A stretch of DNA of 64,000 nucleotides from the NCBI GenBank assembly GCA_021821945.1, contig JAJZTF010000006.1:62001-126000 (forward strand), given 5' to 3'. This DNA comes from Pseudomonadota bacterium (GTDB lineage: Bacteria > Pseudomonadota > Gammaproteobacteria > Burkholderiales > Gallionellaceae). The notes beneath the pieces are model-generated. The model had not been told where the DNA came from and ran no database searches. It saw only the letters and a list, made by a program, of their open reading frames with translations. Position numbers and translations under genes: made by a program. Shown here piece after piece: positions 8,718 through 19,216 of the stretch (position 1 is its first letter; the number at the start of each line of letters is the position of its first letter).

Positions 8718-8830
8718 CCTTCCCGCATCAAGACGATCGCGGGCCACCATTCGCTGAAAATACTGTAATATGGCCCAGGTTTGCTCATACACCCCCAAGT
8801 CATGACCGGGTCAACCTCCAGGGGAAGCCG

Positions 8831-11626
8831 ATGCCAAGCGATAAGGTTAACCATGAGCCATTCGATCTCGTTGCGGATGCGATGTTCATCCTCGACGAGA
8901 ATCGCACCATCGTTGAAATCAACCAGGCCGCCCATCAGCAGCTGGGCTATGAAAAGGCCGAAATGCTGGGGCGGGCGATTGATGACTTCCTCCTGCCAGG
9001 CTCTGTTGATTCTACAGACGCTGATGACCCATCCGCGATCCATGAATCGGCGCAAATGCGGCGCGACGGATCAATATGTCCCGTCGAGATCTGCAGCAGG
9101 ACGATAACGTTCGCCGGAAAAAAGGCTTTCCTTGCCGTTGTCCGCGAAATCATTCCGAGCAAGGAGTCCTCTCATCCGCAGGGATTCAACGCCGCCCAAA
9201 ACGGCGCCTTCAAGGCCGATCTTCTGGATGCGCTGAAGAAAAGCGAGCGCAGCTACCGGGACATCATAGAACAGGCAGGCGATGCGATCACGGTGGCCGA
9301 TCATGAAGGCCTCCGCTATATCGAAGTCAATCAGGCTGCATGCGACCTGTTCGGCTATACGCACGACGAGTTCCTGAAGCTTGGTCCCAAGGACTTCATT
9401 CATCCGGATGACCTGCCTAAATTTCACAAGCTATTCGATACGATCTGGGCCGGCCAGCTCGTACACGAAGAGCGCCGGCTGCGCCGCAAGGACGGCAGAT
9501 TCATCGTGGCGGACATGACGGCAAAGATGCTTGAAGACGGACGACTGGTCTCGATCAAGCGCGACATTACCGACCGGAAACTGGCCGAGAATGCGATGAA
9601 ACGGCATCAGGCGGTGCTCAAGACCACCCGTGACGGATTCTGGCTGACCGACATGAAAGGCAATCTTCTCGAGGTCAATCAGGCTTATGCCGACATGTCG
9701 GGGTATACGATGGAAGAATTGCAGAACATGCACATCTCCGAGATCGATGCGCTGGACTCCAGGGACGACGTGAAGGACCGCGTCAAGAAATTCAGCGCAG
9801 AGGGCAATGCCCTTTTTGAAACCAAGCATAGAAGAAAGGACGGCACCCTTTTCGATGTCGAAGTCTCGGTCAACCACCTGCCCGAACTGGAGCAATTCGT
9901 CTCGTTCTTCAGGGACATCAGCGCACGCAAGAGAAACCGCGAAAGACTCGAGGCCTCGCTCGAATTCTCGAACAATTTGATACGCTCCATGCAGGACGGT
10001 TTTTCGATACTGGATAAGAATGGCGTCACGATGGATGCCAACCCCGCGCTATGCAGGATGACAGGCTTTTCCCGCGAAGAACTGATAGGCACGAACCCCC
10101 CGTTCCCCTATTGGCCGCCGGAGGAAGAGGAGAACATCAATGCCGCCTTTCAGAGGGCAATGAAGGGCGAGACAAGCGATTGCGAACTGATTTTCATGCG
10201 CAAGGATGGAAGACGGTTTCCGGTGATCGTCAGCCCCTCCGTCGTCAAGGACAGGGAGGGAAACATCTCAAACCACATCGCCACCGTCAAGGACATCAGC
10301 GAGCGCAAGCTGGCCGAAATGAAGATCGAACACCTCGCCTATCACGACCAGCTGACCGGACTGCCCAACCGTGCGCTCCTGCTGGACAGGCTCAAGCAGG
10401 CACTGGTCACCAGCGAGCGGCACGGCTGGTCAGGCGCCCTCCTGTTCATCGACATCGACAACTTCAAAAACCTGAACAACACACTGGGACACGATGTCGG
10501 CGACATGCTCCTGAAGGAAGTCGCAAACCGGCTCGAGTCTTGCGTGCGCGAAGGAGATACCGTGGCGCGTCTTGGCGGAGACGAGTTTGTCGTGATGCTG
10601 CTGGAGCTCGATATGGAAAAACTTGAAGCGGCCACTCAGGCGGAAACGATAGGGGAGAAGATCCTGGCACTTTTGAGGCAGCCATACCAGCTTGGCAACC
10701 ACCTGTATCATTGCACGGCCAGCATCGGCATCACGCTGTTCAGCAAGCATCATCAGACCATGGAAGAACTGATGAAACAGGCGGACATCACCATGTACCA
10801 GTCCAAGAAGGCAGGTCGCAACACTTTGCGCTTCTTTGACCGTCAGATGCAGGAAAGCATAGATGCCAGGGTCAGCATGGAGCACGAACTGCGCCGGGCA
10901 CTTTCGGAAAAGCAGCTCGAGCTGCACTACCAGATTCAGATCAACAGCGCGCATCAGGCGCTCGGAGCGGAAGCCCTGATCCGCTGGAATCATCCAGAGC
11001 AAGGCATGATATACCCCGAGCAATTCATCCCCCTGGCCGAAGAGTCCGGGCTGATCCTGCCCATAGGCCTATGGGTGCTCGAGACTGCATGCGCCCAGAT
11101 CAGCTCATGGCAACGGCAAGCGATCACGAAGGATCTGACGCTTTCGATAAACGTGAGTGCGAGGCAATTCAAGGACCCCGACTTCGTGTTTCAGGTGCAG
11201 GACGCGATAGCCCGCCACCAGATCAACCCGATGAGGCTGAAGCTCGAGCTGACTGAAAGTCTGCTGCAGGAGAACATCGACGAGACCATATCCACCATGT
11301 ATGCGCTGAACAAGCTGGGCGTCAGATTCTGCCTGGACGATTTCGGCACCGGCTATTCTTCTTTGCAATATTTGAAGCGCCTTCCGCTGGACCAGATAAA
11401 GATAGACCGGTCCTTTGTCCATGACATTGCATCCAACGCCAGCGACAAGGCCATCGTCTACACCATCATCGCGATGGCCGAAGGACTGAACATGAACGTC
11501 ATCGCTGAAGGAGTGGAAGCCAGGGAGCAAATGGAGATGCTCCTGAACCAGAGCTGCACCAACTACCAGGGATATCTGTTCGGAAAGCCGGAGCCTATCG
11601 AACAGTTCGAGAGAAACCTGCATTGA
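8831..11626 (+). CDS. PAS4-GGDEF-EAL cyclic-di-GMP protein
   Basis: A 931-residue cytoplasmic protein with no signal or membrane segment. Four PAS domains span roughly 10-115, 135-250, 255-375 and 380-500, followed by a diguanylate cyclase domain with intact GGDEF (RLGGDEFVVML, about 579) and a phosphodiesterase domain with intact EAL (GAEALIRW, about 713), DDFGTGYSS and AEGVEA. Both catalytic centres look competent, so it could make or degrade cyclic-di-GMP depending on the PAS input. Ligand or cofactor of the PAS domains cannot be told. AGGGGAAG lies just before the ATG. It stands alone between the LexA-like cassette and the oppositely oriented tRNA-Leu. Confidence 0.93.
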   Translation: MPSDKVNHEPFDLVADAMFILDENRTIVEINQAAHQQLGYEKAEMLGRAIDDFLLPGSVDSTDADDPSAIHESAQMRRDGSICPVEICSRTITFAGKKAFLAVVREIIPSKESSHPQGFNAAQNGAFKADLLDALKKSERSYRDIIEQAGDAITVADHEGLRYIEVNQAACDLFGYTHDEFLKLGPKDFIHPDDLPKFHKLFDTIWAGQLVHEERRLRRKDGRFIVADMTAKMLEDGRLVSIKRDITDRKLAENAMKRHQAVLKTTRDGFWLTDMKGNLLEVNQAYADMSGYTMEELQNMHISEIDALDSRDDVKDRVKKFSAEGNALFETKHRRKDGTLFDVEVSVNHLPELEQFVSFFRDISARKRNRERLEASLEFSNNLIRSMQDGFSILDKNGVTMDANPALCRMTGFSREELIGTNPPFPYWPPEEEENINAAFQRAMKGETSDCELIFMRKDGRRFPVIVSPSVVKDREGNISNHIATVKDISERKLAEMKIEHLAYHDQLTGLPNRALLLDRLKQALVTSERHGWSGALLFIDIDNFKNLNNTLGHDVGDMLLKEVANRLESCVREGDTVARLGGDEFVVMLLELDMEKLEAATQAETIGEKILALLRQPYQLGNHLYHCTASIGITLFSKHHQTMEELMKQADITMYQSKKAGRNTLRFFDRQMQESIDARVSMEHELRRALSEKQLELHYQIQINSAHQALGAEALIRWNHPEQGMIYPEQFIPLAEESGLILPIGLWVLETACAQISSWQRQAITKDLTLSINVSARQFKDPDFVFQVQDAIARHQINPMRLKLELTESLLQENIDETISTMYALNKLGVRFCLDDFGTGYSSLQYLKRLPLDQIKIDRSFVHDIASNASDKAIVYTIIAMAEGLNMNVIAEGVEAREQMEMLLNQSCTNYQGYLFGKPEPIEQFERNLH

Positions 11627-11628
11627 TC

Positions 11629-11713
11629 TGGTGCGAAAGGAGAGACTCGAACTCTCACGCCGTAAGGCGCTGGAACCTAAATCCAGTGCGTCTACCAATT
11701 CCGCCACTTTCGC
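11629..11713 (-). tRNA. tRNA-Leu (UAG)
   Basis: The minus strand folds as a class II tRNA: acceptor GCGAAAG pairing with CTTTCGC, D-loop AATTGGTAGAC, anticodon stem-loop CTGGATTTAGGTTCCAG with anticodon TAG, a long variable arm (GCGCCTTACGGCGT), T-loop GTTCGAGTC, and an encoded CCA. The 3' end is two bases from the stop of the convergent GGDEF/EAL gene. Confidence 0.96.
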
Positions 11714-11723
11714 AAGGGCGCGA

Positions 11724-11729
11724 ATTATA
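11724..11729 (-). promoter_or_regulatory. -10 element of tRNA-Leu promoter
   Basis: A consensus TATAAT (minus strand) ends 10 bases before the mature tRNA 5' end. It is followed by a GC-rich discriminator (TCGCGCCC), a feature of stable-RNA promoters under stringent control. No good -35 is visible at the usual distance. Confidence 0.6.
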
Positions 11730-11751
11730 CCACCACTCGGCAAGCCTTAGG

Positions 11752-12729
11752 TCAGAACCGGACCACTGTGCGCCCCCGGGATTTTCCATCCAGCATCGCC
11801 GCGAAGGCTGAAGGCAAACCGTCGATGGAAATCGCATGCACGGTTTTGTCGAGACAGGAAGGGCGAAGATCGGCCGCAAGTCTGCGCCATATCTCGAGGC
11901 GAAGCGGCATCCTGATTGCCGAAGAGTCGATTCCGATCAGCTTCACGCCGCGCAGGATGAAGGGCAATACGGTCGTGTTGAGCTCGACTCCTCCCGCATT
12001 GCCGCAGCTTGCGATCACGCCCTCCTGAAGCATGGTGCGGGTAAGCCAGGCAAGCATCCCGCCCCCCACCGAGTCCAGGGCACCTGCCCACTGCGCCTTT
12101 TCCAGCGGCTTCGTGCCCATTTCAAGCCCGCTGCGCTCGATGATCTCCGCAGCCCCCAGAGACTTCAGATATTCGCGGGCATCCCGCTTGGCGGTGACAG
12201 CCACGACCTCATAACCCTTTTGCGCGAGCATCGAAATCGCAAGACTCGAGACGCCTCCTGTCGCGCCAGTCACGATCACCCGCCCCTTTTCGGGGGACAA
12301 TTCGTTCTGCTCCAGCCTGTGGATCGAAAGCGCAGCGGTGAATCCCGCAGTGCCCAGCGCCATTGCGTCGAAAAGCGTCAGACCATGAGGCAGCGGCACG
12401 ACCCAGTCCGCCGGCACCCTCACGTATTCCGAAAAGCCGCCGTCGTGGGACACCCCCATGCCGTACCCCGTGACCAGCACTTCGTCGCCTGCCTTGAAGC
12501 GCCCATCTTCCGAATGCTCGACTACACCCGCCACATCGATTCCGCCGACACAGGGGAAGCGGCGTATCACCTTGCCCCTTCCTGTTCCGGCCAGCGCATC
12601 CTTGTAATTCACGCCAGAAAAATGCGATTTGATCAGCACTTCGCCTGGATCGAGATCATCCAGGCCGAGATCGGCCATGCGGCCGGCAGCATTTTCTTCA
12701 AAGATGCGGAAGGCAAAAAATTTTTTCAT
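11752..12729 (-). CDS. YhdH/AcuI-type NADPH-dependent quinone or acrylyl-CoA reductase
   Basis: A 325-residue zinc-free medium-chain dehydrogenase. The catalytic domain carries FSGVNYKDALAGTGRGKV and the substrate-side GGIDVAGVV; the Rossmann domain has VTGATGGVSSLAISML (about 145-165). These are typical of the YhdH/YhfP group, which includes acrylyl-CoA reductase AcuI. ATG 12729 gives the family start MKKFFAF; an in-frame GTG six codons upstream is an alternative. It follows odhB after about 120 bases on the same strand, where other bacteria often have lpd, the E3 subunit. Its physiological substrate is not clear from sequence. Confidence 0.85.
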   Translation of the reverse strand: MKKFFAFRIFEENAAGRMADLGLDDLDPGEVLIKSHFSGVNYKDALAGTGRGKVIRRFPCVGGIDVAGVVEHSEDGRFKAGDEVLVTGYGMGVSHDGGFSEYVRVPADWVVPLPHGLTLFDAMALGTAGFTAALSIHRLEQNELSPEKGRVIVTGATGGVSSLAISMLAQKGYEVVAVTAKRDAREYLKSLGAAEIIERSGLEMGTKPLEKAQWAGALDSVGGGMLAWLTRTMLQEGVIASCGNAGGVELNTTVLPFILRGVKLIGIDSSAIRMPLRLEIWRRLAADLRPSCLDKTVHAISIDGLPSAFAAMLDGKSRGRTVVRF

Positions 12730-12851
12730 GTGAACATCCAGAGTCACGGGGTGTTTTCTTCAGGTATTGCGACTGATCCAGGGTGCCGCGCGGCGGAAAA
12801 CCGGAGATGAACTCTTTGGCCTCCTGACAGGACAGGCAACTCAACCTCGGG

Positions 12852-14003
12852 CTACAGATCAAGCAGCACGCGGCCGGGAAACTCCAGTGCCTCCTTGATC
12901 GCGACCAGAAACTGCACCGCCTCCCTGCCGTCTATGATGCGATGGTCGTACGAGACTGCAAGGTAATTCATCGGCCTGATCACGATCTGCCCGTTCTCGA
13001 CGACCGGCCTTTCCTTGGTCGCATGTATGCCAAGGATCGCAGACTGCGGCGGGTTGATGATGGGCGTGGAGAGCATGGAGCCGAAAACGCCGCCATTGGA
13101 AATCGAAAAGGTGCCGCCGGTCAGCTCTTCAATGGTCAGCTTTCCCGTCTTCGCACGCGCGGAAAAATCGGCGATCCGCCTTTCGATTTCGGCAAGGGAG
13201 AGCCTGTCTGCATCGCGGATGATGGGCACGACAAGGCCCCGCTCGCTGCCTATTGCAACGCCTATGTCGAAATAGCCGTGATATACGATGTCGGTCCCGT
13301 CAACGGATGCATTGACGATGGGAAATTTCTGCAGCGCATACACGGCCGCCTTCACGAAAAAGCACGAAAAGCCGAGCTTGATGCCGTGCTTCTTCTCGAA
13401 AGCGTCCTTGTAGCGGTTGCGCAGATCGATCACCGGCTGCATGTTGACTTCGTTGAAGGTGGTGAGGATGGCCGCGTTCTGCTGCGACTCAAGCAGGCGC
13501 TCTGCGATGCGCTGGCGGATGCGCGTCATCGGCACGCGCTCTTCCCTCCTGCTGCCGGAAGACGCGGCCTGGGATGCGGCCACTTTTTCAATCGCCCCCA
13601 GCACATCTTCCTTCGTGATGCGCCCGGATTTTCCGCTGCCCTCGAGGCTCGCCGCATCGACATCGAGCTCGTGCGCAAGTTTCCTCACGGAAGGGGACAT
13701 CGCTGCCGGCATTTCGGCGGCGGCCTGTTTCGCTTCGATGGCTGGTTTCACTTCGACAGACGCTTCGGTGTCGATCAGCGCGATGGGCTCGAGGCTTGTC
13801 ACCTTCTCCCCATCGGTCTTGATGATCCTTGCAAGCACCCCGCTCTTCGCAGCGGGAAGCTCAAGCACCACCTTGTCTGTTTCGATATCGACCAGGTTCT
13901 CGCCTTCCTTGACGGCATCGCCGGCCTTTTTGTGCCATGCGACCAGGGTCGCCTCGGAGACGGATTCGGAAAGCTGCGGTACCTTGACTTCAATGATGCT
14001 CAT
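12852..14003 (-). CDS. odhB: 2-oxoglutarate dehydrogenase E2, dihydrolipoamide succinyltransferase
   Basis: Core subunit that moves the succinyl group from E1 through lipoate to coenzyme A. The 383-residue protein has one lipoyl domain (residues 1-78, lysine in [10 protein letters not shown]), a linker, an E1/E3-binding domain (about 103-140, [19 protein letters not shown]) and the catalytic domain ending in the HxxxDG motif [21 protein letters not shown] is the usual E2 start; the frame stays open upstream to 14261, but that extension lies entirely inside odhA. It overlaps the odhA stop by 14 bases. It stops at TAG, showing that amber is an ordinary stop in this genome. No E3 (lpd) gene follows within the window. 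Confidence 0.96.
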   Translation of the reverse strand: MSIIEVKVPQLSESVSEATLVAWHKKAGDAVKEGENLVDIETDKVVLELPAAKSGVLARIIKTDGEKVTSLEPIALIDTEASVEVKPAIEAKQAAAEMPAAMSPSVRKLAHELDVDAASLEGSGKSGRITKEDVLGAIEKVAASQAASSGSRREERVPMTRIRQRIAERLLESQQNAAILTTFNEVNMQPVIDLRNRYKDAFEKKHGIKLGFSCFFVKAAVYALQKFPIVNASVDGTDIVYHGYFDIGVAIGSERGLVVPIIRDADRLSLAEIERRIADFSARAKTGKLTIEELTGGTFSISNGGVFGSMLSTPIINPPQSAILGIHATKERPVVENGQIVIRPMNYLAVSYDHRIIDGREAVQFLVAIKEALEFPGRVLLDL

Positions 14004-16830
14004 GACGCGCTCCATTCTTGACCTCGAGATCGGGACGGAAGGCAGCCTCGAGCACCGCCTTCTGCTGTTCGTTGTGCACCGCGAGATATCCTGCGGCAGG
14101 TGCCGCCGAAGACGGGCGCAGCGCATAGGACATGCGCATGTTTTCCCGCATGTGGCGCAAAAGATAATGCTGGATTCTGTGCCATGCCCCCTGATTTCCG
14201 GGCTCCTCCTGGCACCAGACGAGTTCTGTCGCACCGGAATATTTCGCAACCTGCGCTGCAAAATCGTCGTGCGGGAAGGGATAGAGCTGCTCTATGCGTA
14301 TGATCGCCATGTCCCGTATGCCCTTCTGACGGCGCAACGCCAGAAGTTCGTAATAGATCTTTCCGCTGCAGGCGATGATGCGCCGCACAGAACCGGCATC
14401 CAGATCCTCCATCTCGGGAATCACGGGCTTGAATCCGCCGTCCGTGAAATCGGCAAGCGAAGATGCCGCCTCCTTGCTGCGCAACAGGCTTTTGGGGGTG
14501 AACACGATCAGCGGGCGGCGCATCGGACGCAGCATCTGGCGGCGCAACAGGTGGAACATCTGGGCGGGGGTGGAAGGGATGCAGACCTGGATGTTGTAGT
14601 CGGCGCAAAGCTGCAGGTAGCGCTCGATGCGGCCCGACGAATGCTCAGCACCCTGCCCCTCATAGCCATGGGGCAGCAGCATCACGAGGCCGCACAGCCT
14701 TCCCCATTTCACCTCGCCTGATGCGATGAACTGGTCTATCACCACCTGGGCGCCGTTGGCGAAATCGCCGAACTGCGCCTCCCACAGCACCAGAGAATTG
14801 GGCTCCGCAGTCGCATAGCCGTACTCGAAACCCAGCACCGCTTCCTCGGACAGCAGGGAATCTATCACCACGAAGTCAGCCTGATCCGGCTTCAAATGCT
14901 GCAAAGGGGTATAAGCACCCTCGTACCACACCACGCGGTTCTGGTCATGCCAGGTGGCATGACGGTGAAAGAAGGTGCCGCGCTGCGAATCCTGCCCGGA
15001 CAACCTGACGGGATAGCCTTCGTCAAGCAGCGTGGCATAGGCCAGATTCTCGGCCATCCCCCAGTCAAGCGGCATTTTCCCTTTCGCCATCAGGATGCGG
15101 TCCTCGACGATCTTCTTCACGCGATCCTGAAGCACGAATCCTTCCGGCACCGAAGTCAGCGGAATGGCAAGCTTCTGGATGCGCTGCAGGGATACCGAAG
15201 TGTCCACAGGCGCATGCCAGGGTATGTCGTTCTTGAACCTGACCCAGAGCGAAACGGGCTTGTCAGGGACAGGCAGCGCAGGCTGTATCGAATTTTCGCC
15301 CCTGTCCATCGCGCGCCGATAGGCTGCCACCATTTCCTCGGCTTCATTCTCGTCGATAACGCCATCAGCAACCAGCCGCCTGGCATACACTGCGCGCGTT
15401 CCCGGATGCTTTCTGATGTAGCGGTACATGAAAGGCTGGGTGACCAGCGGCTCGTCCTGCTCGTTGTGGCCCAGCTTCCTGAAGCACACCATGTCGATCA
15501 CCACGTCGCGGCCGAAGGTCATGCGGTAGTCGAGCGCAATCTCGGCAACCAGCATCACCGCATCCGGATCGTCCGCATTCACGTGGAAGATCGGCGCATC
15601 TATCATCTTGGCCACATCGCTGCAATACTGGCTTGAGCGGGTATCGCGCTTGTCGGAAGCGGTGAACCCGATCTGGTTGTTGATGATGACGTGCACGGTG
15701 CCGCCCGTCCTGTATCCGCGGGTCTGGGACATTGCCAGCGTCTCCATCACGACCCCCTGCCCTGCGAAGGCCGCATCCCCGTGCAGCAGTATCGGCACCA
15801 CCTTCTTGCCTTCCAAGTCCTTCAAACGATGCTGGCGCGCCCTGACCGAGCCTTCCACCACCGGATTGACGATCTCGAGATGGGAGGGATTGAAGGCCAG
15901 CGCCACATGCAGATGCCCGCCCGGGGTTTCGATGTCCGCGGAGAAACCTTGGTGATACTTCACATCACCCGAGGTCAGATGCTCGGCGTGTATGCCCTCG
16001 AATTCCGCAAACAGCATGGAAGGCTGCTTGCCCAGTATGTTGACCAGCACGTTGAGCCTTCCGCGGTGCGCCATGCCGATCACGGCCTCCTTCACGCCTG
16101 CCGTTCCCGCGCGCTGCAAAAGATGGTCGAGCAACGGCACCATGGTCTCCCCGCCTTCGAGGGAGAAGCGCTTCTGTCCTACATATTTGGTGTGCAGATA
16201 GCGTTCCAGCGTCTCCGCCGCGGTGAGGCGCCCCAGAATCCTGCGGCGCTGTTCAGCACTGTAACCTGCCCTTCCCCGAACGCCTTCCAGCCTGTTCTGT
16301 ATCCAGCGCTTTTGCGGCACATCGCTGATGTACATGTATTCGGCGCCTATGCTTTCGCAATAGATCTCGCGCAGCAGACTGATGATCTCGCGCAGCGTCA
16401 GCCGCTTGGCACCGACCAAGGAGCCGGTATCGAAGGTGGTTCCCATGTCGGATTCGGTGAAGCCGTAATGGGCCGGATCCAGCTCCGGAACCTCGGGCTT
16501 GGCATGACGCGCAAGCGGATCGAGATTCGCGATCCTGAGCCCCAGGAATCGATGCGCATTGATGAGCTGCAATACCTTGACCTGTTTGCGCTCGTGCTCC
16601 AGATCGAATGAAGGACTGGCCTCTGGCAGCCTGGCGAAGGAATGCCTGACAGCCGCATGCGGCTTTTCGGCGACCGGCCTATCCCATCCGGGCAGCGCAT
16701 CGAAATAGGCCCGCCATTCTGCAGAAACCCCTGCCGGGTTCTCAAGATACTCTTCATACAGCTCTTCAACGAAGGGAGCCGCAAACAGCTGGGAGCTGTC
16801 CTGCATTGCCCTGTTGTAGTCGCTTTTCAT
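13990..16830 (-). CDS. odhA: 2-oxoglutarate dehydrogenase E1 component
   Basis: Thiamine-diphosphate enzyme that decarboxylates 2-oxoglutarate in the TCA cycle. The 946-residue length is typical (E. coli SucA 933). Diagnostic stretches include the N-terminal [19 protein letters not shown], which binds E2, [18 protein letters not shown] in the active site, [19 protein letters not shown] for thiamine-diphosphate and metal binding, and the C-terminal [17 protein letters not shown] 16830 begins [12 protein letters not shown] and is two bases after the gltA stop, with AGGTGAG before it. The 14-base overlap with odhB indicates coupled translation. Confidence 0.96.
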   Translation of the reverse strand: MKSDYNRAMQDSSQLFAAPFVEELYEEYLENPAGVSAEWRAYFDALPGWDRPVAEKPHAAVRHSFARLPEASPSFDLEHERKQVKVLQLINAHRFLGLRIANLDPLARHAKPEVPELDPAHYGFTESDMGTTFDTGSLVGAKRLTLREIISLLREIYCESIGAEYMYISDVPQKRWIQNRLEGVRGRAGYSAEQRRRILGRLTAAETLERYLHTKYVGQKRFSLEGGETMVPLLDHLLQRAGTAGVKEAVIGMAHRGRLNVLVNILGKQPSMLFAEFEGIHAEHLTSGDVKYHQGFSADIETPGGHLHVALAFNPSHLEIVNPVVEGSVRARQHRLKDLEGKKVVPILLHGDAAFAGQGVVMETLAMSQTRGYRTGGTVHVIINNQIGFTASDKRDTRSSQYCSDVAKMIDAPIFHVNADDPDAVMLVAEIALDYRMTFGRDVVIDMVCFRKLGHNEQDEPLVTQPFMYRYIRKHPGTRAVYARRLVADGVIDENEAEEMVAAYRRAMDRGENSIQPALPVPDKPVSLWVRFKNDIPWHAPVDTSVSLQRIQKLAIPLTSVPEGFVLQDRVKKIVEDRILMAKGKMPLDWGMAENLAYATLLDEGYPVRLSGQDSQRGTFFHRHATWHDQNRVVWYEGAYTPLQHLKPDQADFVVIDSLLSEEAVLGFEYGYATAEPNSLVLWEAQFGDFANGAQVVIDQFIASGEVKWGRLCGLVMLLPHGYEGQGAEHSSGRIERYLQLCADYNIQVCIPSTPAQMFHLLRRQMLRPMRRPLIVFTPKSLLRSKEAASSLADFTDGGFKPVIPEMEDLDAGSVRRIIACSGKIYYELLALRRQKGIRDMAIIRIEQLYPFPHDDFAAQVAKYSGATELVWCQEEPGNQGAWHRIQHYLLRHMRENMRMSYALRPSSAAPAAGYLAVHNEQQKAVLEAAFRPDLEVKNGARHEHH

Positions 16831-16832
16831 GC

Positions 16833-18125
16833 TCACCTGGAAGGGTAGTCGCGCCGGGTTGCGCCGACATAGAGCTGGCGGGGCCTGCCTATCTTGCGGT
16901 CGGTGGCCGACATCATCTCCTTCCACTGGGACACCCAGCCCACGGTGCGGCCCACCGCGAAGATGACCGTGAACATGTTGGTCGGTATACCGATTGCACG
17001 CAGCACGATCCCTGAATAGAAATCCACATTGGGATAGAGCTTGCGCTCGATGAAATAGGGGTCGCTCAGCGCGACTCTCTCGAGTTCCATCGCCAGCTTG
17101 AAAAGCCTGTCGTTTTCCAGCCCCTGCTCCTTCAGCACCTCGTAGCAGGTCTGGCGCATCACCGAGGCGCGCGGATCCATGTTCTTGTAGACGCGGTGTC
17201 CGAAGCCCATCAGGCGGTATTTCTTGTCCTTCACCCCCTGCACGTATTCTGGCACGCGCGATATGTCGCCGATTTCCTCGAGCATCTTCAGGGCGGCCTC
17301 GTTGGCCCCGCCGTGCGCGGGTCCCCAGAGTGCGGCGATGCCGGATGCCATGCACGCGAAGGGATTCGCGCCGCTGGAGCCTGCGAGCCTCACGGTCGAG
17401 GTGGATGCATTCTGCTCGTGGTCCGCATGCAGGATGAAGATGCGCTCCAGCGCGCGCACCAGCACCGGATTGGGCACATAATCCTCCGCAGGTGTCGCGA
17501 ACATCATGTACATGAAGTTTTCCACATAGCTGAACCTGTTCTTCGGGAACATGAAGGGATAGCCGTTGTGGTACTTGTAGGCCATCGCCGCAATGGTCGG
17601 CACCTTGCCCAGGAGGCGCATCGCGGCGAGCTCGCGGTTTTCCGGATCGTTGATGTCCAGCGAATTGTGGTAGAAGGACGAAAGCGCGCCGACCACGCCC
17701 ACCATCACCGCCATCGGATGCGCATCGCGCCTGAAGCCGTTATAGAACCTCGCGAGCTGGTCATGCACCATGGTATGCGACTTCACCTTAAGCTCGAACT
17801 CGGCCTTCTGTTCCAACGTTGGCAACTCCCCGTTCAGGAGCAGATAGCAAACCTCGATGAAGCCCGATTTCTCGGCCAGCTGCTCTATCGGATAGCCGCG
17901 GTAATACAGTATTCCCGCATCTCCGTCGATATAGGTGATCTTCGAGATGCAGCTCGCCGTGGCAAAAAAAGCCGGGTCATAAGTGAATATGTTGAGCTTG
18001 GACAAACCGTTGATGTCGATGACGTCGGCTCCCAGCGTGCCCGACATGATGGGCAGCTCCACGCTGCGCCCGTCATCCAGGGTCAGCGTTGCAACGCGTT
18101 TCTTCTGGCCCGTTTCCTTATCCAT
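16833..18125 (-). CDS. gltA: Citrate synthase (type II)
   Basis: Condenses oxaloacetate and acetyl-CoA at the entry of the TCA cycle. The 430-residue protein has the citrate synthase signature around the catalytic histidine ([14 protein letters not shown]), a second histidine in [15 protein letters not shown], and the aspartate in [15 protein letters not shown]. The N-terminal small domain ([19 protein letters not shown]) is characteristic of the larger, NADH-regulated type II enzymes of Gram-negative bacteria. It sits between sdhE and odhA with short gaps (19 and 2 bases), so it is very likely cotranscribed with the sdh genes. Confidence 0.97.
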   Translation of the reverse strand: MDKETGQKKRVATLTLDDGRSVELPIMSGTLGADVIDINGLSKLNIFTYDPAFFATASCISKITYIDGDAGILYYRGYPIEQLAEKSGFIEVCYLLLNGELPTLEQKAEFELKVKSHTMVHDQLARFYNGFRRDAHPMAVMVGVVGALSSFYHNSLDINDPENRELAAMRLLGKVPTIAAMAYKYHNGYPFMFPKNRFSYVENFMYMMFATPAEDYVPNPVLVRALERIFILHADHEQNASTSTVRLAGSSGANPFACMASGIAALWGPAHGGANEAALKMLEEIGDISRVPEYVQGVKDKKYRLMGFGHRVYKNMDPRASVMRQTCYEVLKEQGLENDRLFKLAMELERVALSDPYFIERKLYPNVDFYSGIVLRAIGIPTNMFTVIFAVGRTVGWVSQWKEMMSATDRKIGRPRQLYVGATRRDYPSR

Positions 18126-18144
18126 CCTTTTCCCATCCTTAATG

Positions 18145-18438
18145 TTATGCAGATCTGATTTTTTCTATCAATGCAGCCTCTTTCTCGGATGCCGCATCGA
18201 CCCGCCCGCAGATCATGTCCCAGAGCGGATTGTCTGCCATATCCAGAAACTCTTCAAATGTTTCGCGCTCCGGATGCGACATTCGCGCATAATGCGCATC
18301 AACGAATCTTCCCAGCACGATGTCAAGCTCCAGCATTCCCCTCCTGCAACGCCAGCGCACCCGCTTCAAGGAAGCGGGATCGGGGATCGAGGGTGGGAGA
18401 TCCAGAAAATCATGCCCGACGAATTCTGTGCTGCTCAT
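18145..18438 (-). CDS. sdhE: FAD assembly factor SdhE
   Basis: Small protein (97 residues) that promotes covalent attachment of FAD to SdhA. It shows the family signature [16 protein letters not shown], containing the conserved RGxxE motif, followed by [18 protein letters not shown]. The N-terminal 25 residues before RVRWRCRRG are a little longer than in E. coli SdhE (88 residues). Position between sdhB and gltA, 27 bases after the sdhB stop, fits its role in maturing the complex encoded by the same operon. Confidence 0.94.
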   Translation of the reverse strand: MSSTEFVGHDFLDLPPSIPDPASLKRVRWRCRRGMLELDIVLGRFVDAHYARMSHPERETFEEFLDMADNPLWDMICGRVDAASEKEAALIEKIRSA

Positions 18439-18465
18439 TTTTTCCTCGCCCCTCCATCCTGATTT

Positions 18466-19155
18466 TCATACCAGGCGCCTGACCATCATGTCCTTGATAT
18501 GCCCGATCGCCTCGGTCGGGTTGAGTTCCTTCGGGCAGACATCCACGCAGTTCATGATGGTATGGCAGCGAAACAGCCGATATGGATCTTCCAGTTCATC
18601 CAGCCGCTCGCTGGTCGCCTGATCCCTCGTGTCCGCGATGAAGCGGTATGCCTGCAACAGCCCTGCGGGGCCTACGAACTTGTCCGGATTCCACCAGAAT
18701 GAGGGACAGGATGTGGAGCAGCAGCCGCAGAGGATGCACTCGTAAAGGCCGTTCAGATGCTCGCGCTCGCCAGGCGACTGAAGCCGCTCAGTCTCAGGAG
18801 GGGGATCGTTGTTCACGAGATAGGGCTTGATCGAATGGTACTGCTTGAAGAACTGCGTCATGTCCACGATCAGGTCGCGTATCACCGGAAGCCCCGGCAG
18901 GGGGCGCAGCTCGACCGGCTCCTTGAGGGATGACAACGGCGTGATGCAGGCCAGGCCGTTTCTTCCGTTGATGTTCATCGCATCCGAACCGCACACCCCC
19001 TCCCGGCAGGACTTTCTCAAGGAAAGGCTGTCGTCCTGCTCCTTGATCAGGAGCAGCGCATCGAGCAGCATGCCATGACCGATCCCGACCTCATAGTCCT
19101 GCATGTAGGGCGCCGCATCGGTTTCGGGATTGTAACGATATATACGGAATTTCAT
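18466..19155 (-). CDS. sdhB: Succinate dehydrogenase iron-sulfur subunit
   Basis: Carries electrons from the flavin of SdhA to the membrane quinone site. The 229-residue protein contains the [2Fe-2S] ligands in CREGVCGSDAMNINGRNGLAC, then the [4Fe-4S] motif CILCGCCSTSCP and the [3Fe-4S] motif CHTIMNCVDVCPKELNP. Length and spacing are standard. A 61-base gap with a possible hairpin separates it from sdhA; all other sdh junctions overlap or nearly so. Confidence 0.97.
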   Translation of the reverse strand: MKFRIYRYNPETDAAPYMQDYEVGIGHGMLLDALLLIKEQDDSLSLRKSCREGVCGSDAMNINGRNGLACITPLSSLKEPVELRPLPGLPVIRDLIVDMTQFFKQYHSIKPYLVNNDPPPETERLQSPGEREHLNGLYECILCGCCSTSCPSFWWNPDKFVGPAGLLQAYRFIADTRDQATSERLDELEDPYRLFRCHTIMNCVDVCPKELNPTEAIGHIKDMMVRRLV

Positions 19156-19173
19156 AAATACTCCTTAAAGCCG

Positions 19174-19205
19174 GCAGAGCCTGCAGCAGAATGAAGGCTC
19201 TCTGC
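19174..19205 (-). other. Possible hairpin in the sdhA-sdhB gap
   Basis: The gap holds an imperfect inverted repeat, GCAGAGCCT and AGGCTCTCTGC, separated by 12 bases; the perfect core is seven base pairs. There is no run of T after it on the minus strand, so a terminator is unlikely. It could stabilise the upstream sdhCDA message or be a processing site. Weak evidence. Confidence 0.35.
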
Positions 19206-19216
19206 AAGCCAAGCGT

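Noticed and set aside
11629..11713. tRNA-Leu as an integration site of a mobile element
   Set aside because: No integrase, direct repeat of the tRNA end or foreign-looking genes lie on either side.
14004..14261. Upstream extension of odhB
   Set aside because: It lies wholly inside odhA; the E2 family begins at [10 protein letters not shown] and the ATG has a ribosome site.
16831..17355. Upstream extension of odhA
   Set aside because: It overlaps gltA in another frame; the E1 start at 16830 follows the gltA stop.
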